A program made the translations under genes and the position numbers. Source: Algoriphagus iocasae (GTDB lineage Bacteria > Bacteroidota > Bacteroidia > Cytophagales > Cyclobacteriaceae). Taken from it: a DNA stretch of 64,000 nucleotides. The DNA lies in assembly GCF_014206875.1 (NCBI RefSeq), contig NZ_JACIJO010000001.1, positions 558,001 through 622,000 on the forward strand, in the 5' to 3' direction. Numbering within the stretch: position 1 is the first letter of the stretch; each line of letters starts with the position of its first letter. Positions 55,399 to 64,000 of this stretch are shown piece by piece. The notes beneath the pieces are model-generated. The model saw nothing but the letters and a program-made list of their open reading frames with translations. It did not search any database and was not told the origin of the DNA.

Positions 55399-56490
55399 AT
55401 GAAAAATCAACCAAGCATTTCAACTTTTGGGAGAAGGGAATTTCTCCAAAAAGCAAGTTTAGGAGTTTTGGCCATGAATTTCCCACTGCCGAATATTCCG
55501 GATTATTTGTCCGGAGTTCCCATGGGAATTGTGGTTCATTCTTATGGTGCAAGATGGAATTCAAAAGTACAAAGTTCAGCTTACCCGGCTTTTCAAAATG
55601 CGATTGATTTAATTAATCATTGTAAGAATATACGAGCTGGTGGTGTTCAAGTAGGAGTAAACGGTTGGGCAAGTGACTTTGCGAAGCAAGTGCGGGATGT
55701 AAGAGAAAAAAGTGGGTTGTATTTAGAAGGAAGCATCAGTTTGCCGAAGTCAGCGGATCAGGTTCCAAAATTTGAAAAGGAAGTTTTAGCGGCCAAAGAA
55801 GCAGGGGCAGAGGTATTGAGAACCGTTTGTTTGAATGGGAGACGATATGAAAACTTTCACTCTGAGCAGGAATTTTTAAACTTCAAAGCCGGCGCTTTGG
55901 TAGCCTTAGCTTTGGCGGAGCCCATCGTCAGAAAGCATCAAATGAAATTGGCTGTAGAAAATCACAAAGACTGGAAAGCGGCTGAACTTGCTGAAATCAT
56001 CAAGAATCTGGGAAGTGAGTGGGTAGGAGTGACGGTGGATTTTGGAAATAATATGGCTTTGCTGGAGGATCCGATGACTGTGATTGAAACTTTGGCCCCG
56101 ATGGCATTTTCTACTCATGTGAAAGATATGGCTGTAAAGGAATACGATCAGGGCTTTTTGCTATCCGAGGTTCCTCTTGGCGCTGGAATCGTGGATATCA
56201 AAGCAGGCGTGGAGCTTTGCAAAAAGTATAATCCTAAAATCAATTTCAGTTTGGAGATGATCACTCGAGATCCTTTAGAAATTCCCGTGATGAAAGCCGA
56301 CTATTGGAGTACTTTTCCGAATACCAAAGCCTCGGAACTTGCTAGAACTTTAAGGGTAGTAAAAGAGTCTGAGCCGGAAAATGGACTTCCGAAAGTTACA
56401 GGATTAAGTGAAGAGGAACGTTTGGCCTTTGAAGAGAAAAATGTGATTTCCTGTCTGGAATACAGCGAAAAAAGACTAGGATTAGGTTAA
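55399..56490 (+). CDS. Tat-exported TIM-barrel sugar isomerase/epimerase-like protein
   Basis: A 363-residue xylose-isomerase-like TIM barrel. A Tat-type signal appears as FGRREFLQKASLG (Arg12-Arg13). Metal-ligand candidates of the family are Glu187 (LAVENHKDW), Asp214 (VTVDFGNN), His240 (FSTHVKDM) and Glu286 (FSLEMI). Family members include sugar phosphate isomerases, hydroxypyruvate isomerase and 3-ketoglycoside-related enzymes, and most lack export signals. The position between a haem dehydrogenase and an SDR suggests work on a sugar or ketone made by the upstream enzyme. Exact reaction unknown. It is 24 bases after the dehydrogenase and 34 bases before the SDR gene. Confidence 0.85.
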   Translation: MKNQPSISTFGRREFLQKASLGVLAMNFPLPNIPDYLSGVPMGIVVHSYGARWNSKVQSSAYPAFQNAIDLINHCKNIRAGGVQVGVNGWASDFAKQVRDVREKSGLYLEGSISLPKSADQVPKFEKEVLAAKEAGAEVLRTVCLNGRRYENFHSEQEFLNFKAGALVALALAEPIVRKHQMKLAVENHKDWKAAELAEIIKNLGSEWVGVTVDFGNNMALLEDPMTVIETLAPMAFSTHVKDMAVKEYDQGFLLSEVPLGAGIVDIKAGVELCKKYNPKINFSLEMITRDPLEIPVMKADYWSTFPNTKASELARTLRVVKESEPENGLPKVTGLSEEERLAFEEKNVISCLEYSEKRLGLG

Positions 56491-56524
56491 AATTAAATGC
56501 GAATTGAAACAATAAATAACGATA

Positions 56525-57313
56525 ATGAATACAATCAGCGAATTACCAGGAATTAAACTTTTTGATCTTACAGGAAAAGCAGCCATCATTACCGGTGGTT
56601 CAAAGGGCCTCGGTCAAGCCATGGCTGCCGGACTGGCAAGTGCAGGCGCTAATGTCATGCTGGTCAGTAGAACTCTGGAAGAAGGAGAGGCTGCCGCCAA
56701 AGAAATTGCGGATGCTTTTGGAGTGAAGGCAGTAGCTTTTCAGGCTGATGTAGTCAATGAAAGTCAGACCATTGCTATGGCAAAAGCAGCGATGGATGCC
56801 TTTGGAAGAATTGATATTTTAATAAACTCTGCAGGCATCAATATACGTGGTGCGATAGATGAGTTAACACTGGATGATTTTCAAAAAGTAATGGATATCA
56901 ATGTTACTGGAACTTGGCTTTGTAGCAGGGCAGTGACTCCTTACATGAAAGCTGCGAAAAGTGGTAGCATTATTAATTTGGCTAGTACGCTGGGTTTGGT
57001 GGGATTATCGAATCGGACTCCTTATACTTCCAGCAAAGGTGCCATTGTGCAGATGACAAGAGCATTGGGATTGGAGTTTGCCCCATTTAATATCAATGTA
57101 AATGCGATTTGCCCAGGACCTTTTTTGACGGAAATGAACCTGCCAATTGCAGATACAGAAGAAGGAAAGAAATTCGTCGTTGGCGCTACTGCTTTAGGAC
57201 GCTGGGGTGAATTGAAAGAAATTCAGGGCGCAGCTATTTTTCTGGCTTCGGATGCAGGGAAATATATGGTAGGCTCCATGGTGACTGTTGACGGAGGCTG
57301 GACAGCGAGATAG
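56525..57313 (+). CDS. Short-chain dehydrogenase/reductase, gluconate 5-dehydrogenase-like
   Basis: A 262-residue classical SDR in the cytoplasm (no signal). The cofactor motif TGGSKGLG (residues 23-30), NSAG (from Asn101) and the catalytic Ser154, Tyr167 and Lys171 (YTSSK) are all present. The sequence FDLTGKAAIITGGSKGLGQAMA and the end YMVGSMVTVDGGWTAR recall gluconate 5-dehydrogenase and related sugar-acid reductases. It could interconvert a keto-sugar acid with its hydroxy form. It closes the operon, and the next gene is convergent with a 1-base gap and no terminator between them. Confidence 0.9.
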   Translation: MNTISELPGIKLFDLTGKAAIITGGSKGLGQAMAAGLASAGANVMLVSRTLEEGEAAAKEIADAFGVKAVAFQADVVNESQTIAMAKAAMDAFGRIDILINSAGINIRGAIDELTLDDFQKVMDINVTGTWLCSRAVTPYMKAAKSGSIINLASTLGLVGLSNRTPYTSSKGAIVQMTRALGLEFAPFNINVNAICPGPFLTEMNLPIADTEEGKKFVVGATALGRWGELKEIQGAAIFLASDAGKYMVGSMVTVDGGWTAR

Positions 57314-57314
57314 T

Positions 57315-57854
57315 TTACCTAGATCTGACGAAATGATTTTGCACGACTTTGTCTAAAAAGCGGGTGGATTTGATGCATTCAAAGACCAGCTGCTTTGGCA
57401 AATCTCCAAACATCGGGATTCCAGATCCCAATAAAACCGGAATTGTCGTGATGATCATTTCGTCGATTAGATCTTCTTTTAGAAAGGTTTGGATGACTTT
57501 TCCTCCATCGATATACAATTTATAAAAGCCTTTACCATGAATTTCATTTAGGACTTCGTCTAAAGTTCCGCTAATTAGGAATGCTTTGTCTTTAAATTTT
57601 TCCGGCATTTCTTCCATTGAATTGCTCCAGACAAAAACCTGTTTTTTATAAAACCATTCTCCGTCAAAACCTTCCACGATTTTAAAAGTATTTCTTCCCA
57701 TCAAAATCGCGTCAACCCCTGATGTGAAATCATGAAATCCAGTGTCGATATGATCAATTTCAGGAAAGGTGGAAAGCCAGTCCAATTCGTCATTTTTTCC
57801 TGCGATAAAACCGTCTAAAGAATTGGCGATAAAAACACTGTTTTTCTTTTCCAT
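57315..57854 (-). CDS. Dihydrofolate-reductase-family (RibD C-terminal-like) protein
   Basis: A 179-residue protein of the RibD_C / dihydrofolate reductase family. It starts KKNSVFIANSLDGFIAGKNDELDWL, the NADP-domain opening typical of YwjB-like proteins. AILMGRNTFKIVEGF, KLYIDGGKVIQTFLKEDLIDEMIITTIPVLLGSGIPMF and a Phe-Asp/Gly-rich ending are further family blocks. Members reduce pterin or pyrimidine-like substrates or are uncharacterised. The true folA is more compact and lacks the VLLGSGIPMFG signature, so this is not expected to be the essential DHFR. It is convergent with the SDR operon. Confidence 0.88.
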   Translation of the reverse strand: MEKKNSVFIANSLDGFIAGKNDELDWLSTFPEIDHIDTGFHDFTSGVDAILMGRNTFKIVEGFDGEWFYKKQVFVWSNSMEEMPEKFKDKAFLISGTLDEVLNEIHGKGFYKLYIDGGKVIQTFLKEDLIDEMIITTIPVLLGSGIPMFGDLPKQLVFECIKSTRFLDKVVQNHFVRSR

Positions 57855-57887
57855 GGAGTTTGATTTTTGAAGGAATTTCGAAGTTAT

Positions 57888-58547
57888 TTAAAAATCTTCT
57901 AATTCATCTTTGAGAAATTCATACACGATTTTGCCCAGTTCCTTGTATCCCTCGGGAGTGTAGTGAACATCCGTTTCCCCCAAGCCTAATTTGGAATGTA
58001 TTTTTTTAGAAGGTGGATAGAGATCGTTGATAAGCACACCATGTTTTTTCATAATGGATTTTGCCACTTTATTGTATCTCTGGGCATCTTTTGCAAATCT
58101 CCCTGCCTCTTTTTTGGGAACATAAGTCGTGGTCGCAAATATCAATTTCGCATCTGTTTTCTTTTGGATAAAAGTGACCAAAGAATCGAGATTTTGTTCG
58201 TATTCCTCAAGGCTAGAAGTGATTTTGCCATTTACTTTATCGCGGTTTCCATATTCTTTCGAGTCTGGATGTCGATAGGCTAAATCCCACAATCCCCAAT
58301 TGAATTGAATGATATCCCAATCTTCTTCTCCGATCCATTCTTCAATTTTTTGAATTCCCGTTCCAGTATGCTCAGCATTTCCGGGATTATGATAAATGAT
58401 TGCCTGATCAGAAAAATATTCCTGCACAAAGGGTGTGTAACCAATGGAAATTGAATCACCAATAATGAGGATTTTTAGTTTGTCCTGATTGAATGAGGTG
58501 CCAAATCCAAGAAGAAAAAGAATAGAAAGTGTAATAGATTTTATCAT
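57888..58547 (-). CDS. Exported SGNH/GDSL hydrolase
   Basis: A 219-residue hydrolase with a short signal (about 1-18). Block I reads ILIIGDSISIGYT with the nucleophile Ser32. The block V acid/base pair is in TDVHYTPEG (Asp193, His195). Blocks II and III are less obvious, with FNWGLWDLAY near the position of the Gly/Asn blocks. Such enzymes are esterases, acetylxylan esterases or lipases acting outside the cytoplasm. It lies 33 bases upstream, in coding sense, of the reductase gene and about 53 bases downstream of the DUF2207 gene. Substrate unknown; an O-acetyl sugar ester is a reasonable guess. Confidence 0.87.
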   Translation of the reverse strand: MIKSITLSILFLLGFGTSFNQDKLKILIIGDSISIGYTPFVQEYFSDQAIIYHNPGNAEHTGTGIQKIEEWIGEEDWDIIQFNWGLWDLAYRHPDSKEYGNRDKVNGKITSSLEEYEQNLDSLVTFIQKKTDAKLIFATTTYVPKKEAGRFAKDAQRYNKVAKSIMKKHGVLINDLYPPSKKIHSKLGLGETDVHYTPEGYKELGKIVYEFLKDELEDF

Positions 58548-58600
58548 CTCATTTTATAAGTAGAATGGTGATTTCCCTGAGAAGATTCATGGAATAGTTA

Positions 58601-60292
58601 TTACCAGCTTCCTCCTCCGCCACCACCAAATCCGCCACCGGAGGAACCTCCGCCTCCTGAACTTCCAGAACTGGATGGTGAACTGACCATGGTGGATCTT
58701 GCCGAATTGATGGAACTCGAAAATGACTGAGAAAAATGATTCATATTCATCATCCTACCTGTATTGGAAGTGTACCAAGTTGGAGGTGGGATATTTAGTG
58801 CATCAAATTTTCTAGACCATTTATCAAACATCCCAAAAGCAAGAGCATAGCTCATCGTACTTTCAAAATAAGTAGGATCTTCATTCAACAGCATCTTCAG
58901 TTTGTTCTCTTCGGCGATTTTGATAAAATTCTTGAAGCCTTTCAGCTCGGATAAGGCTAGATTGCCTTTCGAGTTCTTTTTGATCAAAAACTGACTCATG
59001 ATCAAAAGAAAAATAAGAGTAACGACGGTAGCTACCACCGCTAAAATACCCCAAAAATACAAAGCGATAGGAGAGAGAATAATCAATAAGAAAATCAACC
59101 CTCCAATGGTATAATTTCTAATCTTACGTGACTCATTGACATAATAAATCTGGGCAGCATCTTTTAATGAGCTTTTGGAAGCATTCATGGTGGTATAGAA
59201 TTTTTCCTTGAGGCTACTGATTAAAACTTCCTGAGAATCGCCGTATTTGGAAAAAAGCCCATCAAAAATCTTCCTCTGGTAGGAAGGAGTTCCAGGAGGA
59301 AGAGAATTCAGCTTGATCAGCTTGGTATCGTCTTTTGCAAACCATCCCTTTTTGTCAATTTCTTCAATCTTCAAATAACCTTGGGTAGCCCAAAATGGGA
59401 TCAGTGATATCAAATCAGATGTGTCTCCGGAATCATCTATTAAATATCCTGCCATGGCTGGGTCCATCCCTTGAGGAGGGTAATAACTCGTGGTGGTGGA
59501 CACATGGTCATCTTTGCCATGCAAAACCCAAATTCTAATGAATCCGAAAATAATCAACCCCAAGATGATGGTCCATCCGTAGTCTGACCAAAATGGCCAG
59601 AATGGTTTGATCTCTTTGATGCTTCCGGGAGGCATTTTTATCAAAACAGTTACCGCTTCACCACCTGATGAAATCACTCCGTCGTTACTTGAAGCGGAAA
59701 AAACCTGGCCATTTAAGCTCGAATCAAAGTCTGAGCTAGGAGTGGAGTTTCCCACGAGACCGGAATAAATTAAGACTTTGTCAGGGGAGATGTTAACTCC
59801 TTCAGGTAAGTGAATTTGGAAGTTGATTTTTTGAAAATCAGCATTCCAATTATTGGGTTTTATGTTCCAGTAAAACTGGTCTTGAGACTCTTCATGTAAG
59901 AACGCATTATACACCCGGTATCGAATTTCATAATCCTGATCTCCGACTAAGGTAATATCTGCGTCTCCGATTTTGATCTGAGCATTGCAGCTCATTCTTT
60001 GTTCAAACTTTGAGCTCTTTTCAAATTTGTATCCAGGAACCTCAATTTCTCCAATCTGTATTTCCCGTTTTTCGATCGATCCATCTTGGTTTTCCAAGTC
60101 ATAACAAACCTTGATATCTCGGTAAATCCCATGTTTTGGGAATTCAAAATTCAGATGGTATTTTTCTACCACATCAAAATACCCATCCTTATTGATGTAA
60201 ACCTCAACGGAATAGTTTTTAACCGTAAAATCCTGTGCAAAAAGATCTATACAGCCAAATAGGATAACAATAAGAAAAAATACTTTTTTCAT
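58601..60292 (-). CDS. DUF2207 membrane protein with Gly/Ser-rich tail
   Basis: A 563-residue protein starting at ATG 60292 (MKKVFFLIVILFGCIDLFA); the frame continues upstream but without a signal. A signal peptide is followed by an N-terminal DUF2207 domain (about 20-240) rich in beta-strands, which opens FTVKNYSVEVYINKDGYFDVVEKYHLNF. Membrane helices occur at about 245-265 and as a pair near 400-440. The C-terminus ends in a Ser/Gly-rich low-complexity tail with a final Trp. DUF2207 commonly pairs with LemA. It lies 49 bases after the lemA gene, supporting that pairing. Molecular function is unknown. Confidence 0.88.
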   Translation of the reverse strand: MKKVFFLIVILFGCIDLFAQDFTVKNYSVEVYINKDGYFDVVEKYHLNFEFPKHGIYRDIKVCYDLENQDGSIEKREIQIGEIEVPGYKFEKSSKFEQRMSCNAQIKIGDADITLVGDQDYEIRYRVYNAFLHEESQDQFYWNIKPNNWNADFQKINFQIHLPEGVNISPDKVLIYSGLVGNSTPSSDFDSSLNGQVFSASSNDGVISSGGEAVTVLIKMPPGSIKEIKPFWPFWSDYGWTIILGLIIFGFIRIWVLHGKDDHVSTTTSYYPPQGMDPAMAGYLIDDSGDTSDLISLIPFWATQGYLKIEEIDKKGWFAKDDTKLIKLNSLPPGTPSYQRKIFDGLFSKYGDSQEVLISSLKEKFYTTMNASKSSLKDAAQIYYVNESRKIRNYTIGGLIFLLIILSPIALYFWGILAVVATVVTLIFLLIMSQFLIKKNSKGNLALSELKGFKNFIKIAEENKLKMLLNEDPTYFESTMSYALAFGMFDKWSRKFDALNIPPPTWYTSNTGRMMNMNHFSQSFSSSINSARSTMVSSPSSSGSSGGGGSSGGGFGGGGGGSW

Positions 60293-60341
60293 TGGTTTAG
60301 CGATGGATTTGCGGCCCGCTGATTTATAAATTTTAAGTGGA

Positions 60342-60902
60342 TTAAGAAAAATCAACTTTCACGTTTTCTCTGCTTTCAGGCTCTGCTTCGAAATAGTCAA
60401 AATGCTGGTAGTTGAACATTCCTGCAAAAAGTACCCCTGGGAAACTCTCTCCATAGGTGTTGTTTTCTCGGACAGTACCATTATAATAGCGACGTGCTTT
60501 TTCTAGATTTTCTTCGATCTCATTTAGCTTATCCTGAAGCTGGAGAAAATTGGTGTTGGCTTTAAGATCAGGATACGCTTCGCTCAAAGCAAAAATACTT
60601 CGAAGGGTTTTTTGAAGGGTATTCTCTGCTTCAATTTGCTTGTTGATATCTCCACTTGGAACAGCCATCGCCGCATTTCTGGCCAAAATCACTTTTTCCA
60701 ATGTTTCTTTTTCATGTGAGGCATACCCTTTTACAGTCTCTACTAGATTTGGGATTAAATCGTATCGCCTTTTTAATGCGACATCAATATTACTCCAGGC
60801 GTCTTTGACCATGTTTTTATTTCGGACAAAGCGATTGAAAATTGCAACAATCATAAAACCTAGTGCTACTACAAAGGCAAGAATGATTAGTATTGAAGAC
60901 AT
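60342..60902 (-). CDS. lemA: LemA-family membrane protein
   Basis: A 186-residue LemA-family protein. It has one N-terminal membrane helix (about 4-24), then helical segments starting VRNKNMVKDAWSNIDVALKRRYDLIPNLVETVKGYASHEKE, the diagnostic signature. Later NFLQLQDKLNEIEENLEKARRYYNGTVRENN and the C-terminal FPGVLFAGMFNYQHFDYFEAE are the other conserved blocks. The fold is a four-helix bundle anchored in the inner membrane. In Bacteroidota it is usually next to a DUF2207 protein, as here. Function is not established. Confidence 0.95.
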   Translation of the reverse strand: MSSILIILAFVVALGFMIVAIFNRFVRNKNMVKDAWSNIDVALKRRYDLIPNLVETVKGYASHEKETLEKVILARNAAMAVPSGDINKQIEAENTLQKTLRSIFALSEAYPDLKANTNFLQLQDKLNEIEENLEKARRYYNGTVRENNTYGESFPGVLFAGMFNYQHFDYFEAEPESRENVKVDFS

Positions 60903-63526
<2,624 letters not shown>

Positions 63527-63550
63527 TCGAAAAGCGTAACTAATTGATTG

Positions 63551-63582
63551 AAAAGGTGGTCTTGAAAAAGGCCACCTTTTTT
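63551..63582. terminator. Terminator shared by katG and the deacetylase gene
   Basis: A 10-bp stem (about 63553-63562 with 63571-63580, one G-T wobble) has A-rich sequence before it and a T-run after it. It could end transcription from katG on the plus strand and, with the A-run read as T, from the converging deacetylase gene. Confidence 0.75.
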
Positions 63583-64000
63583 AATTGTTCAGTTTTCCTT
63601 TGAAATCAGGAGAAATCGTTTTTCTCGCCATTTCAAAATCCACAAAATCTTCCAAGTCTCTCAAGGAGATGACCTGATAGTTATTTTGTTTTAAAAAAAT
63701 CAAATATTCCTCAAACAACTCTGGAGGGTTGTTCACCCAAGGATGTTCTAAATCAGGTACTCCATGAATAGTCAAAATCACGACTTTTCCATTTTTGGCC
63801 ATGTTTAAGGCCTCAAAGATCTCCTCTTTGTTGGTTTCATCAGTCGCCCAACTAGGCAGTAAATAAGGATGATCGTGTTCAGGATCATAAGCCCGACTTC
63901 CTCCCGCTCTTGCGAAGTGATAGCTTTTTTTCTCAAGGAAACCCAAGCTCTGGGCGTTTAAACCATATCCCGGATAGGCGAAATTTATAGGTTTAGGAAT
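63581..64000 (-). CDS. Polysaccharide deacetylase-family protein, 5' part missing
   Basis: The last 139 codons of a minus-strand gene whose frame stays open to the window edge, so the start lies outside. The visible part begins IPKPINFAYPGYGLNA, and the FAYPGY motif is the conserved block of NodB-type carbohydrate esterase family 4. A later VVILTIHGVPDLEHPWV provides a His typical of the last NodB motif. The C-terminus ends in DFKGKLNN. The metal-binding motifs (Asp and His pair) should lie upstream of this piece. The likely reaction is removal of N- or O-acetyl groups from a glycan. An internal TTG at 63946 is not the start. Confidence 0.82.
   Translation of the reverse strand: MPKPINFAYPGYGLNAQSLGFLEKKSYHFARAGGSRAYDPEHDHPYLLPSWATDETNKEEIFEALNMAKNGKVVILTIHGVPDLEHPWVNNPPELFEEYLIFLKQNNYQVISLRDLEDFVDFEMARKTISPDFKGKLNN

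Noticed and set aside
58607..58690. Low-complexity repeat
   Set aside because: It encodes the Gly/Ser-rich tail usual for DUF2207 proteins, not a separate repeat element.

Overview
The window comes from a chromosome of the phylum Bacteroidota, most likely the Cytophagia and something close to Algoriphagus/Cyclobacteriaceae. The evidence is a full-length SprA (type IX secretion and gliding translocon), a SusC/SusD pair behind an ECF sigma factor and FecR anti-sigma, many short lipoproteins with a Cys near residue 20, several families typical of Bacteroidota (DUF4837, DUF4292, two short TonBs), moderately AT-rich DNA and few Shine-Dalgarno sites. I could not run searches, so the genus is inference. 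I saw no tRNA, rRNA, insertion sequence, prophage or CRISPR array.

Region 1 (1-25541) is almost all minus strand and mostly housekeeping or envelope genes. It begins with the end of a plus-strand yicC and an exported amidohydrolase. Two tonB paralogues follow, each with its own terminator, then a VanZ-like protein, gcvH, the 7.1-kb sprA, ruvA, a malic enzyme fused to a phosphotransacetylase-like domain, a DUF4837 lipoprotein, an MltD-like lytic transglycosylase, gatA and tatA. The region ends with a TPR / DUF4292 lipoprotein / EnvC-like cluster, a MOP-family flippase and an enoyl-CoA hydratase.

Region 2 (25752-31079) has a long-form isocitrate dehydrogenase with a strong terminator, a GT4 glycosyltransferase, a two-domain VOC lipoprotein followed by a 59-residue Gly/Tyr/Met-rich lipoprotein, and a DUF819 membrane protein.

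Region 3 (31184-44572) is the most interesting part. An ECF sigma factor, a FecR and a SusC with an N-terminal STN domain form a trans-envelope signalling set. SusD follows, then two alternating pairs of an exported RraA-family protein (aldolase-type D-X20-R-D motif kept) and a Tat-exported enolase-superfamily dehydratase (all metal ligands and the catalytic His kept), and then a BASS-family transporter. There is no polysaccharide-degrading enzyme. My reading is that a small sugar acid is imported through SusC/D, dehydrated and cleaved to pyruvate plus an aldehyde in the periplasm, and the oxoacid is taken into the cell by the BASS protein.

Region 4 (44590-52655), minus strand, holds a methyltransferase, a cation diffusion facilitator, an APC permease, a sulfatase, a DEAD-box helicase, a Bcr/CflA drug exporter and a membrane-anchored cupin. 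Region 5 (52831-57313) is a tight three-gene plus-strand operon: a propeller/HEAT/cytochrome c lipoprotein, an exported TIM-barrel isomerase-like protein and a cytoplasmic SDR, probably another sugar or polyol oxidation unit. Region 6 (57315-64000) holds a DHFR-like reductase, an SGNH hydrolase, a lemA/DUF2207 pair, katG and the end of a polysaccharide deacetylase cut by the window edge.
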